This document shows, piece by piece, positions 1 through 32,586 of a DNA stretch of 64,000 nucleotides. The stretch comes from Diphasiastrum complanatum. Lineage: Eukaryota > Streptophyta > Lycopodiopsida > Lycopodiales > Lycopodiaceae. The position numbers were made by a program, and so were the translations under genes. How positions within the stretch are numbered: position 1 is the first letter of the stretch; every line of letters starts with the position of its first letter. The notes under the pieces are model-generated. The model did no database searches, was not told the DNA's origin, and was given only the letters and a program-made list of their open reading frames with translations. The stretch lies in assembly GCA_029204225.1 (NCBI GenBank), contig MU832120.1, positions 22,110 to 86,109 on the forward strand, given 5' to 3'.

Positions 1-536
1 AAGAGTGGTGCTGATCCAGCGCTGATAGTACCCTCATATATCCTGATTTTCAGAACCATCTTTGGTCTTAAATCAGAAGATTTTGGAGCAATTAGATCGC
101 TGTCCAGTCAGCGAGGGTAGAGAGACACCAAAATCAGAAATTGAAACACTTTTTGGGCCCCAAATTAGAAGAAATCGGGCCAGTCAGGTTGCTGTCAGAT
201 CAGCGAGGGTAGGCAGCTATCAACCTCAGAAAGTTTTGCACTTTTTGGAGTCCTTTGCCTCGTTTTTGGAACCCCACGTCTGCAATTGGATCAGCGAGCT
301 ACTCTACTCAAGAAACCGAAAATTTTGGTACCATTTTGGAGCTTCAAACTGGGATTTTTTGGGATAGTAGGTTTGAAAATTTGGGTAAAAGAGCTGAGAG
401 GGCTCCTCTTCGTATTTTCTTTGGAAGTACAGTCCTCAGAAACAGCTAAGTCTTCTTTCCCTCTTTGTACAGTTATAAATTAGTCTTTTGACTTTTTTTA
501 AAGGAAACGTCAAACAATCTTTTTCTATCTCTGAAA
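1..536 (+). mobile_element. 5' leader or LTR part of a gypsy-type element
   Basis: No gene is seen. The stretch directly precedes a gypsy gag frame on the same strand, so it is probably LTR or leader sequence cut by the window edge. A short motif, CAGCGAGGGTAG, occurs near 109-120 and again near 203-214, and a partial copy (GATCAGCGAGCTAC) lies near 290, so the leader carries a loose internal repeat. No primer-binding site was identified. Confidence 0.45.
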
Positions 537-1249
537 ATGACCACTTCTCCGGGATCTGATCAACCCCTGACAAGAGGCATTGATGAATTAGAAACAGAAT
601 CCCTGAGGTTCAGTAAAGGGAAAGAACCAATGGAAGTAGAAGAACAGGAACAATTCGAACTCGACGAATTGGTTACCAAGGAGTAGTTTCTCCACTTGGT
701 AACAGAAGTGGATGAACTGAAGTTGGCATTAGCCAATTTCAAGTCCAGTGTGGACGACTCGTTCGCTGAACTCAAAGGCTCAATTTTGAGTTCCGCGAAA
801 GGAAGCCTTCCCTCCACTTCTCAGTTGTCCCCTTCTCCACTTCCATCAGTTTCGGGTGAGCCTATGCGGTCTCACCCCAGTGTCTTTAAAGACTTAAAGC
901 CTCCTACTTTTATTGGGGAAGAGAAGGATAGAAACGCAGATATTCTACAAACCTTCCTTAGCAAATGGAAGAACATTCATGCTCTTAAACAGACCCCTGA
1001 CCATTGCAAGCTATTGAGGCCAATCTTTCCCTAGGGCCCATGGCCTATAAGTGGTGGTTAAATGTCCAGGAGACTGGGCAGACTCCTCGGTCATGGAAGG
1101 CCTTTGAAGAAGCCTTCCTAAGAGAATTTCTACCTGAAAATGAACTTGATAGAGCCTGGGAAGCCTGGGAGAAAACAGTAATGGACAAGTCCCTAATCCA
1201 ATATATCTCGCTAAACTCTTATCTAATGCCCGTACTCTCACGATCGTAG
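537..1249 (+). pseudogene. Gypsy gag, broken
   Basis: This frame starts at an ATG (MTTSPGSD) and encodes an acidic N-terminal region followed by a typical retrotransposon Gag capsid domain, with motifs such as PPTFIGEE, MAYKWWLNVQ and WKAFEEAFLREF. Gag proteins form the particle that packages element RNA. The reading is broken twice: an in-frame TAG at 684-686, and a shift near 1010-1020 that moves the second half to another frame. It ends at a stop near 1248, before any zinc knuckle, and the sequence to about 1640 lacks protease, so an internal deletion is likely. It is dead as an autonomous gene. Confidence 0.8.
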
Positions 1250-1647
1250 TCACTATGGTTTTCAAAAAGCATTTTCCAGATTTGAAACTTAGTTTTACTA
1301 GCCTTGTATGAAATCTAGTATGGCCACTCTTATCCAATCTTGTACTGTCTATGCTAATAGTAAGTGTTCTTGTACTAAGTTCCCAGGTCTTCTTCACATT
1401 CGCCCATTCCACATTGCCAATGGACATGTGTCTTATATCCTGGTTGGCCTTCCTTGTACTCAAAGTGGACATGTGTCACATGTGCTTTGAATCCCTTTGC
1501 GTAATGTAAATTATAAGTTGTAATTATTGAATCGTAAATGGCTAAGTCACCAACCTGTGGAGACAACTGTAAATTGTAAAATAAATATCAATTCTAGGAT
1601 GGCTAAGGGGATACTGGGTCCCATGAGAGTCTGCTGGACTGACCAAC
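1250..1647. other. Non-coding junction inside gypsy element
   Basis: No coding similarity is seen. It lies between gag and the reverse transcriptase of the same element, where zinc knuckle and protease would be expected, and probably marks the decayed or deleted part. It holds an imperfect local repeat around GGACATGTGTC (near 1422 and 1467). Confidence 0.4.
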
Positions 1648-2754
1648 ATGACACATGTCATATGCTCACTGGGACACTTGGTCCAGTGCATAAATGAGAT
1701 AATGCACCTGGATCGCACAGACATTGTTCTCGAGAGAGATTGGCTCTACAGTTTAGGACCTTCCCTCCACAGAAATTATCAGGAGAACACCCTCAGCTTT
1801 CAGCATAAAGGCCAAGAGATCCAGTTGCATGGGGAGCATGATGTTCCCAACAGTCCTATGGTCTGCAGTACGAAGCTCTACCCTATGCCTCGGGCAGACG
1901 AGTTGTTTGATCAACTCGACGGGGCTAAGTTTTTCAATAAAATAGACCCCAGATCGGGATATCATCAAGTCCGTATAAAGTCGGAAGATGTCCCGAAAAC
2001 AGCCTTGAGGACTCGTCATGGTCATTATGAGTTTAAGGTGATGCCATTTGGGCTCACAAATGCTCCAGCTACCTTTATGACCCTGATGAACAGTGTCCTT
2101 AGACCATACTTGGGTAAGTTTGTAGTCGTATTTTTGGATGACATCCTCGTCTACAGCAAAACGAGGAAAGAGCATCTAAAACATCTCAGAAAGGTGTTTC
2201 GACTGCTTAGAAAGCATAAGCTTTATGCTAAAGAATCCAAGTGTGAATTCTTCGTTGAAGAAGTAGCTTATTTGGGTCACACTATCTCGGCAGATGGGAT
2301 TAAGATGGACCCGAATAAGGACAAAGCCATACTCAGTTGGCTGAGACCTCAGAATATTATGGAACTTCAGATCTTTCTTGGTGTGGCGGGATATTACAGA
2401 CGACTTGTCAAGGAATATGCTCAGATAGCAGTTCCCATGACAAATCTTCTTAAGGGGAAGGGAAAGGAGTTCATTTGGGAGTCCGCACAGCAGGAGAGCT
2501 TTGATGCTCTCAAAACAGCCTTAGCTACAGCACTAGTTTTAAAAGTCGTCGACCCCAATCAGCCATTTGTGGTCGAAACAAATGCTAGCGACTTTGCAGT
2601 TGGTGCTGTACTAACTCATGGTGGACGACCAGTTGCGTTCGAGAGTAAAAAACTCGAGCCAGCTCAGACTAGGTATAGTGCCTATGAAAAGGAACTCTTT
2701 TCTATAGTCCATGCCCTTAAGACTTGGAGGCATCGCCAAAAATCCTTAAACTAG
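1648..2754 (+). pseudogene. Gypsy pol: reverse transcriptase plus start of RNase H
   Basis: This 368-codon open frame is a Ty3/gypsy reverse transcriptase. Recognisable blocks in order are [46 protein letters not shown] and the catalytic FLDDILVYS box (the FxDD form normal for plant gypsy). The thumb region follows ([28 protein letters not shown]), then the first half of RNase H ([44 protein letters not shown]). It stops about 120 residues into RNase H, and the rest of RNase H and integrase are absent. Residues before about 70 are an unrelated or decayed lead-in. The catalytic aspartates remain, but the element as a whole is truncated. Confidence 0.9.
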
Positions 2755-3400
2755 GGTTTCAAACTGGCATTTAGCAAAAAGCAAGGGATGATCAATGAAT
2801 CGAGAGGCAAGAAGCCCTACCCTAACAACGACCTACCACAAAAAGCCTATTGATCTAAAACATACTGAGTATTGAAGAAGTTACAATCAATTTCACAAAT
2901 CCTATGTGGGCTAGATTTTCACAAAAGCAAAGAATATAAACATACCAAGTACTAGAAGATGCCCAAAGGCTGTCAGAAGATTAACAATTCACCATAGGGC
3001 TTCAATCTGCTATCTTATCAGCTCCAAATCTGCCAACAAATCACCTATAGTAGGCCACTGTCTCTTGCACCAAACCCAAACTGAAGATGCCAATGATGCC
3101 AAATCCCACACAAGTCTATGATACCAAATGTTGCACACAAGCTCAAAAGCCCTAAGTATATACACAAAAATACCCAACAAACTCGTCACTTTATGAATCT
3201 CAAGCAAATGTACATAGATCAACAAGCAAACATGAGAGCTCTCCTAAAATATCCTAACGTCGACACATGGCAAACTCCATGCATAGTTGACACTTGCCAC
3301 TTGGTAGTACCCCGACACATAGGCAAGCTAGTAGGTAGATTGTTTGACATGTGTTGCTCATCTTTGGTTAGAAAGAGATCAATCCTACCAATGTTGCCAA
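2755..3400. other. No gene seen
   Basis: A/T-rich sequence between the end of the gypsy pol fragment and a minus-strand LTR-like block. The open frames here have no recognisable domain. Its last part (about 3320-3400) aligns weakly with the inner end of the LTR at 41.7 kb, so part of it may be the missing 3' edge of that LTR. Confidence 0.4.
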
Positions 3401-4056
3401 TGTAAAAAAATCAACATCTTTTGAAAGAGATGCAAACTCAATAAGAACCTGATAAAAAATCAAACATATGATATGATGAAATTACTGTTCGTACAAAAAT
3501 AGTAAGCTATTGTATTTCACACGTGCGGATCCAAAAATAGCATAAAATGAGCATTCTACACACAAAATTGCAAGATATCACAAATTTAGTGCACCAATGG
3601 ATAGATGAACCTAAGAGAACTCATGTATAAGCATGAAGTGAGAGAAGAGAGAGCGAATATATCTCTTCCCACAAGTGTACAGCTATATATAACAGATCCA
3701 TGACTCATTAATGAGTTTGCTTTCCATCCATAACAAAAACCCTAGCATTAATGTGGACTAGATTCAATGTCTCCAACATTCAAGTTTGAATCTCTCAAAA
3801 TCATGTACTACACTTTTCCACACTTTCAAAAAGTGATTATTCAAATGCTTTAAGACTAATATAACTTTGAAAAATCAAACTTTAAGTCTAATATGAAAAT
3901 TTGCCTCAATTGCCAAATATACAAATATAACCAAAATAGCAAAACTAGTTGAAAACACTGATCCATTTTTCAATACGGACATGATAATTTCCAGATGTAA
4001 TTATGACAAAACAGTATAGAATTCACACATATTTCGAAAGGCTCATGTTTATGAAA
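3401..4056 (-). mobile_element. Copia-type LTR, family 1, copy 1
   Basis: Read on the minus strand, this block closely matches the plus-strand block at 34.30-34.88 kb and, less fully, the LTR at 41.1-41.74 kb. Shared words include AACTAGTTTTGCTATTTTGGT, TTTGGCAATTGAGGC, ATCCATTGGTGCACTA and CTTGCAAT[T/C]TTGTGTGTA. The 41-kb copy abuts a primer-binding site, which identifies the family as an LTR. A TATA-like TATATATA lies at the expected place. It abuts the gypsy protease frame at 4.06 kb, so this is probably a solo or truncated LTR inserted beside older gypsy sequence. Confidence 0.7.
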
Positions 4057-4860
4057 AAATACATAGGTAAGCTAGTAGCTAGTTTACCTATCCGTTCATC
4101 AAGGTGCATTATTTGAAAGTTTATTTCATCTTGGTACCCCTGAATACCAAGATTTAAGTTACTTACCATAGTTTCCCAAATTTTCTTATCTTCACCCTTA
4201 GCTAGTGAAACTATGTACCTATGCTGACTAGGTACTTCTGGAAGTTTAAGTTTTTTAACCAGGGTGTAGTTGATGAAATTATGGGTTGCCCCATCATCAA
4301 CCATAACTCTAACTGACTGGTTACCAACTTTCGTACTAGGTCATGCGGCCCAAAGCTGAAGGGTCTTGCTAGCATTGCAGAGGTCAGCTGCCAACAGTGT
4401 TCATGGTCTTCATGATACACTTTGATCTCGGAAGCTGCCGAGTCACTGGGGAAACTTACGGTCTGAACAAGATGAACTTGTTTTTTATCCTTTTTATCTT
4501 TCTTAGTGAAAGGCCCCTTGAGACACTGTCTGACTGTGTGTCCCTTGCCCATGCACACAAAGCACAAACGTTCTTGTTTGGCTTTCTCAAAATCTTCTGG
4601 TTTTAAGGGATGTATGAGTGAACGGCGTTTCTGAGGAGCTTCACCTTTTACTTTATCTTCTTTCTTTCGTTTTAAAAATTTCTTTTTAAATTGAAAGTCC
4701 TTCTGAGAAGGCTGCTCAGAAAGGGGCTACTGTCTCGCCCTCTTCCTACCCACTGAATCATCATAGATTTGAGCATATTTGAGAGCTTGCTCTAGAGTAG
4801 TGGGCGAGTTTCTCTGAACCTCTACTTTATACTCATCTAGGTGAAGAGCCAAAGTACTAG
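4023..4860 (-). pseudogene. Gypsy gag end, zinc knuckle and protease, broken
   Basis: Minus-strand fragments give, in order, a gag tail (LHLDEYKVEVQRNSP), a lysine-rich linker and a CCHC zinc knuckle (CFVCMGKGHTVRQC, matching C-x2-C-x4-H-x4-C). The start of a retroviral-type aspartic protease follows (VDDGATHNFI, with D-D-G in place of the usual D-S/T-G), in a different frame. Stops interrupt the gag tail. The protease frame runs into the LTR-like block, so the last residues before its stop belong to that LTR. This is a decayed piece, perhaps of the same lineage as the gypsy element at the left edge. Confidence 0.75.
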
Positions 4861-6476
4861 GAATGCATAGAGCCCCTAGAATAAACATCAAAAATCAGGG
4901 CAGCCAATGGGAAAAGCATTAAAATAGTTAGGCATAATAGGAGTGATGTCACAAAGAAGGGTAGGTAAGCGAGATAAGGCATCATCACCAACATCACTCT
5001 TCCCAAGTCGATATTGCAATTGATGGTAGAAACATTGGAAAAATTGCATCCAATGAAATTGAGGATCGCTAAGATTATTTTGAGTCTCAAGATATGGTGA
5101 AGACTGACTGACGGTCAATATATACATTAGAAGGCATAGGCTGAAAATAATGGCACCACTTAGTAAGGGCATGGATAATAGCCAAAAGCTCTTTCTTGTG
5201 AGTAGAAAGTGAGAAGATGTTTAAGATGGGAAAAAGCATCTTGACACAATAATGTAGACTACTCAAACTTAAAACCCTTACATAAAAGAGCATGAAGTGG
5301 AGAAGAAAAATGAGGCACATGCTTACAGGTTAGTAGCAAGGCCTAAAAACATACAAACAACATGGACATCCATAGGTGTGGGCTAGTGAACTACATTTTG
5401 AACTTTACCATTGCTCACAGAAAATCCCAAGAATTCGATTTGACCAACAACCAATGTATATTGGAATGCTTAGCAAAAAGTTGATGTGTCATGAGAAGGT
5501 GGGAACTTGTAAATGGTTAATATGACAGAGCAAATCAGAACTGTCAACCAAAAGATCATCAAAATAAACAAGCATGTAGGCCTAGTCATGGTTTAAAGAT
5601 ATCAAATACGACATTTTGAATAGTAGGAGGACCATTTGTGACACAAAACATTAAACACAAAATTCATAATACAAATTCGATGGTAGCAAGAATGCATATC
5701 TATCTTTGGAATTTTTTTTTTGTTTTACCCAAATGATCAAGTAAGTCATCCATATGAAGAACAAGATACTAATCACAAATATACATAAACGTTTAGTCAT
5801 TTTTTTTCATCACCAAGTAAAATGGGAGCACCAAAAAGACTTTGATTGGGAATGCGAGGCCATGTTGTAAATGATCAAAAACCTAATGCTGGAAGAACCA
5901 ATTATGTAGTTCACTAGAATACATGGACAAGGACACCCTATTACAAAAAATCACGAGCAACATTTCAAAGATGAGATGGACTTTGGCATTCAGTATCTAA
6001 TGTAGACGGAGCAGGGTTAATGGTGGTGGGAAGTGGAGGAGGGTGAAGGGAGATAGACATCATTAGATCTTGCATACTAGTCATTTGGGCTTGGATGCCT
6101 TCTAAAATCAAGGTATTGCCAATGATTTTGACAAGATGATCGTCGAGTTGAACTTGGAGGTCGTCATGGAAAGATGAAGCAAAAGAACATGTGTTTGGCA
6201 TGGTGGATAGAGGGAAGAAAATGAAATGTAAACAAAGAGCATCAAGGATCGAGTAAACAAAACCTGGGCTGAACTAAGTGAGCACTATAGGGCCAACGAT
6301 AATGGTTGGGACAACAAACTGAAAGAATGATGTAGGGGTGCAACGATGGGGCAAAGAAAACAATCAAGATTGGTAGCAATATGGAAAAAAGGTGTTGATG
6401 GTGATAGCACCAACATACAACAAATAATTTCCAAGACCAGGTAAGTAAATAACATTCTTAATATCTTTGATTTCAC
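4857..6476 (-). pseudogene. Second gypsy fragment: gag remnant to RNase H
   Basis: Read on the minus strand, a proline-rich gag-like piece lies near 6.2-5.97 kb. A heavily decayed reverse-transcriptase stretch follows (5.6-5.4 kb, with many stops), then RNase H: STHKKELLAIIHALTKW and, in a shifted frame, LSDPQFHWMQFF and DDALSRLPTL. The DALSR block is the classic end of chromovirus RNase H. It is joined to another gypsy gag fragment at about 4.86 kb. No domain is intact. Confidence 0.65.
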
Positions 6477-7598
6477 TTGTAGGTATTCTTACAAGTAACG
6501 GTGCCTGGACCCTTAATATCTACTTTTTGTAGTTCCACCTTTTATTGCAAAGTAGATGTATATTTGTTCAATTTCTCTTGCTCTTCATGTATGATTGGAT
6601 CAGATCCATTGTAATTACAGGTTTAGTGTGCCCTTCTTGAAGTTTGCACGTGATTTGTAACTTGTATGTACAGAATCTGATTGATGATGAAAACAAGTGG
6701 ACTGGGGTTGGGGTGTTCATTCTCTAGAATCTACTGGACTAAAAAAATCTCATGTCTAGGGGAGCTCCCACTGCCACACAAGACAAGATCATCTAGGGCT
6801 CTATGATGTCGGATTGAGCACTCGGATCAAGCAATATGAGAATGCGTAGATGTATTGGACCAAGCACACAATCATATCAGACTTTATTGAACGAATAGCA
6901 AAGTACAACCTAAATAGAAACCCTTGACAAGAAGCTCCTTAGCTTGTGTGTTGGACTTTCTCACAGTATAAACTCACAATGATCCAATCTCTATAAGCCT
7001 AGATCTGAAGAGTATTTATAGCCTCTTCTAAGCACCTCTCTAGGCTATCTATTGTGATTCTAGAACACCATCCTATATGTAGGTAGCCATCTCCGCAAGA
7101 TCCTCTATTTATTTATAGGAAGCAAAAAATAACGTCCATCAGTGTACATTGAGTTGCTTTGATTTTGACTTAAGTACAATGTACCTGACTGGATTGTCAC
7201 TGAAAGTACATAGAATTTACAACATGGGGCTACAAGATAGGTAGTAATCTTTAACGTAAGAAGCAAGTTGCTTTATTATAGCATAGGTCCAAGCTAAACA
7301 AATGAATTCGAATTTCGATGGTTTGGAACTGTGTGGGTGAAATTAGGTTGCATTTCATCTTTCTTGGTATTATTATAAACTTAACATGGTTTAGTATCTT
7401 GTGAATGTAAAACCATTTACTGTTTGTAATATTGGGGTTTTGTGATCTTGTGGGGTGTTTTTTGACTTCTCAAGTTGCATCTTTTGAACATAGGTGATGA
7501 AGGTAATTTACGAGTTGTTGTGCCTCTCTAGTCTGGGTCGAGGTTCTCATGAACCTTTGTGTAGTATGAGGTGAAGTGTATCGTCAACATGAAAACAG
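6477..7598. other. Intergenic or upstream region of the PPR gene; no gene seen
   Basis: No recognisable coding domain, repeat array or RNA gene. It probably contains the unseen 5' part of the PPR gene or its promoter, but no start exon could be picked out. Confidence 0.4.
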
Positions 7599-28693
<21,095 letters not shown>

Positions 28694-31220
28694 GTAGATT
28701 GGGATCTCTTTGTCCCTCCATATCTGTTTTTCCTTGCTACTATATGGCATTCCTGATTGATATGAAGATTTTACAAGATTTTCTGAAATGTTGAAGTTTC
28801 ATGAAACTAACAAATTTTTTGAAAAGAATATGTGGTACTCGAATACACCCACAAATTAAGAATTCCAAGTAGAGGATATTTTCACTCAAGTTTCATGTGG
28901 GGTTGTCCCGTGGCATTTTGAAAACCAAATTGCCAAAAGAATTTGACAACAAGTTTGGCAACTAAATGTTGATGTTTTGTACATTATCTGCTTGTTGTAG
29001 CCTTTACGTGAATCATTAATTTGCATGGAAAATCCGCATCTTTGACGCTATTTATGCATTAACAAACCATGTTGGAAGCAAAGATGCAGGCCACGTTCCG
29101 GAACGCGATTGTTTTCCCATAAGGGTTTCCCCGTACGCAATTTTCTTTTTGTTTTTTTTGTTTTCAAACCTGCCAATATGGGGTATCATGTGAAAGGATT
29201 TCAAAAGAGCAGTTCTGTTGCTTGGTTTCAGATAGCTAACCCCCAATATTGCTAGTCACTTCAATCAGAACTATCAGATACCAAAGCAGATTGTTTTTGC
29301 AGATACGGATTTGCAGATATAACATTGGCTAATCATTTCATTTGTATCTGCTTGCTGCTATTCATTGGTCATTTGGATTGCAACTAGCTGTGGATCCCTC
29401 CAAACGAGAAAAAAATTTGCAATTTTTTTTGCGATTCGAGACGGAGTTTCTTGTCCCGGATCGCTGGCGATCCGGATCACACAATCCAGATTGTTTTTGC
29501 AGCGGATCACGATTCGCTGCAACTGAGGTTGGAAGTGAGCTTTATCCAATTTGATGATCCATTTTCATGGGTGGTAGTGCATAGATGGCTTCTCAATTTT
29601 CAAATCCTTTGAAGGTATGTTCTTCAACCAAAGAGGATCGTCACTTCCTTCATAAGAATCAACTTGAGCAATGGCATTGTTGGTGTCCATATTGCCTCTC
29701 AATTTTCAGATCCTTTGAAGGTATCTCCTTTGACCAAAGAGGATTGCCACTTCTTTTGTAAGAAGCAATCTAAACAATTTTGATCCTTAAAATTGAGATC
29801 TATAAGTATCAAATATCATCATCAAAACTTGGCTATGTCAAGGTTGATGTCTCCAAATGGATATTTGAACTCGTACTTTGATAGAATATAGACTCTTTAA
29901 TAAAGTAGCATACACACAAAAACTTATCTTTTTCTACTCTATGATTTTTAGCCTAATGAATTGGGTTTTTAACATGTTTTGCAAGCAAAATTAACTTTCA
30001 AAATAGTTGCAAATGGAAGAAGCCGCTATTCCAAAATTTCTCTCTCTTTCACAATTCCATATGAATAGAAATGATATTCCTAGAAATTAGGTAGTGTAAG
30101 TTTCATGTTTTCTTATTTCAACCAAGAGTACAATGACCTAGTTTTTGGCCACTTTGCTTAAGCAAATACATTTCTCTCTCTAGAAAACCATTGTAATTTC
30201 ATAAATCAAATTTAGCACTCAACTTCTTTCAGTCTTATGGATATCATGTTCATCTTATTCGATAGGTGGAGTCATTCTCCAAAAGGCCTTTCCACATCGT
30301 AGAACAACCCATTTGTCGTTTTTGCATGCCACTTTTTTAGTTTTGCTTATTTATCGTAAACTTTGTTGCATATGTGTGAGGTCTTTCATTTACATAAACT
30401 TGAGTGCTTGACAACTATCTCGTGCTTTGGAATACAAATTATCCCATCTTAATATATAAAAAGTTAACTAGTAATATTGTATTTTGTATTGCTGATTTTT
30501 TTTTTCCCAACCAATTTTGTTTGAATATCTACCCTTTCTAATTCCATCTTGTCAAACAAAAATTTCAAAATAAGTGTAAAATAAATTTTGAAACTTTTTT
30601 ACTTCCTTTCACAAGAGTTGAAACCACTTTAGAAAGAAAAGGTTCTACAATGTTAATATTAATTGTAGAGCCTCTCACCTTATCTACTCAAGTTGAAGTT
30701 TCTTCTTGATGCTTAGAATCTTTTAGTTGAAGTTGGTCTAATTTATTTTGTGCATTATTGTTGTCTGCATTGGTTGTTTTTGTCTTTCAAACTTGTTTAA
30801 GTGATCTTCAATAGATTTATTTGATTGTTTAACGTTCTTTTGGTGAGGTGCTCATCGTCAAGTGTCAACTCTTCCATCTTGTTCAACTTGGAGGTATTTT
30901 CAATCACTTCTAATAAAAAATTAAGTGTCTTGAGAGACTCCTATAACAATTGATTTTCTTTACAATTTTCATTAAATGCAATGACATTTGTTTTTGGACT
31001 TCGATCTAAAAAAGATTAACCTTTTTTGTATATTTAAAATTACCTAATTTTAGCCTATATTCGTGTTTTTTTATTAGTCAATATCCAAAGGGTCCCTCCA
31101 TGCTTTCACCTTTGATATCTCTGTAAAATAGTAGCAAACATGATTGAAAACAAAGATATGAGAGTGAATTGCAAATTTCAATCACCTTGAATTATCAACA
31201 CTCTCTTTGTCCTCACGTTA
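28694..31220. other. Gene-free A/T-rich stretch
   Basis: No coding domain seen. Notable items are a roughly 105-bp tandem duplication near 29.59-29.78 kb and a 16-mer (CAGATTGTTTTTGCAG) repeated exactly 200 bp apart at 29287 and 29487. A short palindrome, CGGATCGCTGGCGATCCG, lies at 29457-29474. The 3' untranslated region of the PPR gene presumably lies at its left edge. Confidence 0.5.
29586..29778. repeat. Imperfect tandem duplication, two copies
   Basis: CTTCTCAATTTTCAAATCC with its following 70 bases (TTGAAGGTATG, CAACCAAAGAGGATCG) recurs about 107 bp later as CCTCTCAATTTTCAGATCC with TTGAAGGTATC and GACCAAAGAGGATTG. The copies differ at several positions, so the duplication is not recent. 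Confidence 0.8.
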
Positions 31221-31222
31221 AA

Positions 31223-31319
31223 TCTCCACCTGTCGCGGCGGGTGGAGACCCATCGGGAAAATAAGAAAACAAAAGTTCTAATGGGATTCCACCCGCCGCG
31301 GCGGGTGGAGACCCATCGG
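31223..31319. repeat. Two GC-rich palindromes (same family as 37.8-38.4 kb array)
   Basis: The first, at 31223-31248, centres on TCGCGG with arms TCTCCACC and GGTGGAGA. The second, at 31281-31316, has arms ATGGGATTCCACCCGCCG and CGGCGGGTGGAGACCCAT with only two mismatches. Both are followed by GACCCATCGG. The core CCACCCGCCGCGGCGGGTGG is identical to the best unit of the array 6.6 kb downstream, so this is a dispersed palindromic family. The surroundings are A/T-rich. Confidence 0.9.
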
Positions 31320-31503
31320 AAAAACATCTAAAAAGAATGTCTGATGGTTATTTATTATGTGTCTTAATATCTCATTATATTTTGTGCATGCTTTTTATGC
31401 TGTTGAAGAAACCATTGTCAAGCTTGTTGGAAGTGCCATGCGGTTATACTTGACTAGAGCATGGAAAATAGTGAAGCAGCCCAATAATAACGTGTCTCTA
31501 AGG

Positions 31504-31730
31504 TTTCTGTGGATGAGCCTAACTTCTCAAAGGATGAAGTCGAGACTTTGGGTGTTATTCATGGAATATGGATGGCAGACAACATTGCGGTTGATAGTGT
31601 CAAGTCCGCAAATGGATCTGAGCGCCACGTTGTTTTGTGTTGCGAGGACATTGCTCATTTCATCGAGGCGTCACCAACTCAAGATGCAGATGGCAATCTT
31701 TTAAACTTCGAAGGTCAATTGGGTGCATGA
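31504..31730 (+). CDS. Unrecognised open frame, possible exon
   Basis: After a potential 3' splice site (TCTCTAAG), this frame encodes a well-mixed acidic peptide, VDEPNFSKDEVETLGVIHG then MADNIAVDSVKSANGSERH, VVLCCEDIAHFIEASPTQD and NLLNFEGQLGA, before a stop. The composition is protein-like and there is no ATG, which suits an internal exon or a fragment. I recognise no family. It is followed without a gap by the next frame. Confidence 0.35.
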
Positions 31731-32417
31731 ATGATTGTTCTTGTGAGTTTGCATGCTATGTTAAGAACCATTGAGAATATAGAGACAAGACATAATGAGA
31801 CAAGGGAAGAGCATGAAGGAGATGCAGTGATGGAAAATGAAATTATTAATGATGAAATTTATCAGAATGTATTGCAAATAGCTTCACAATCAGCCTTCCC
31901 AACGACATTGCCTGAGGATATAACACCCCTTGACCAAGATGATACATCTCTCCCAACAAGTGTTGCGAGACATGAAATAGTACCTTATGTTCCTATTGTG
32001 TCTCAAAGACAAGGCGAAACAACTTGCAAAGCAAGGGAAGGAAGGGGATCAAGAGGGAAAAGGTTCAAAAGAGTTGGACGCAGAGCAACTATTGCTTCTT
32101 CAGGAAGTGAGGATGAAATTGAACGTGGTCGTAAGTTATCAAAGCCGATCGGACGAGCAAGAAAAAATTCCATGGAGCCAAGAATTGATATTTCTAACTT
32201 GCAGTGTGGCAATTACGAGGATGGTGTGTCCTTTGGAAAAGAAGACGAGATCCAAGAGTTCGAAGAAGACACCAATGTCAATCTTGATTCTTACTCTGTG
32301 GACGATGTTGGCTATGTATGGGAAAGAAGTTTGTACAAAGTGGACTCAGGAAACATTCATCGTGCTTTTCTCTTTACAAACCAATGGGGACTTGACATTT
32401 CTTTTGTAGAAAAGTAG
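31731..32417 (+). CDS. Unrecognised 228-codon open frame, charged nuclear-type protein
   Basis: This is the longest uninterrupted frame in the region. It begins MIVLVSLHAMLRTIENIETR and is rich in acidic residues. It carries basic patches that could serve as nuclear localisation signals (GRGSRGKRFKRVGRRA, SKPIGRARKNS) and serine/acidic stretches (SSGSEDEIERGR). It ends VDSGNIHRAFLFTNQWGLD. No catalytic motif is visible. A tandem duplication covers its 3' end. It could be a domesticated or dead transposon-encoded protein, or a lineage-specific gene; function unknown. Confidence 0.4.
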   Translation: MIVLVSLHAMLRTIENIETRHNETREEHEGDAVMENEIINDEIYQNVLQIASQSAFPTTLPEDITPLDQDDTSLPTSVARHEIVPYVPIVSQRQGETTCKAREGRGSRGKRFKRVGRRATIASSGSEDEIERGRKLSKPIGRARKNSMEPRIDISNLQCGNYEDGVSFGKEDEIQEFEEDTNVNLDSYSVDDVGYVWERSLYKVDSGNIHRAFLFTNQWGLDISFVEK

Positions 32418-32505
32418 TTTGATTCAGAGTAGATTTAGGAAACATTCATCGTGCTTTTCTCTTCACAAACCAATGGGGACTTGACATTTCTTTTGCAGAA
32501 AGTTG
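32344..32505 (+). repeat. Tandem duplication at the end of the unknown frame
   Basis: A 66-base segment (from AGGAAACATTCATCGTGCTT to TTGACATTTCTTTTGTAGAAA) recurs about 90 bp downstream with only a few changes (CTCTTTACAAACC becomes CTCTTCACAAACC; TTTTGTAG becomes TTTTGCAG). The second copy lies after the stop codon. Confidence 0.9.
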
Positions 32506-32586
32506 TTTGATTCTGTTGCCAAGCCCCAAGGCCCACCTCTGCATCTATCAACGTCACATTAAGACCGATGTACTTCCAACAAGGAG

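Noticed and set aside
1011-1472. 153-codon minus-strand frame
   Set aside because: Antisense to the gypsy gag, whose plus-strand motifs are clear.
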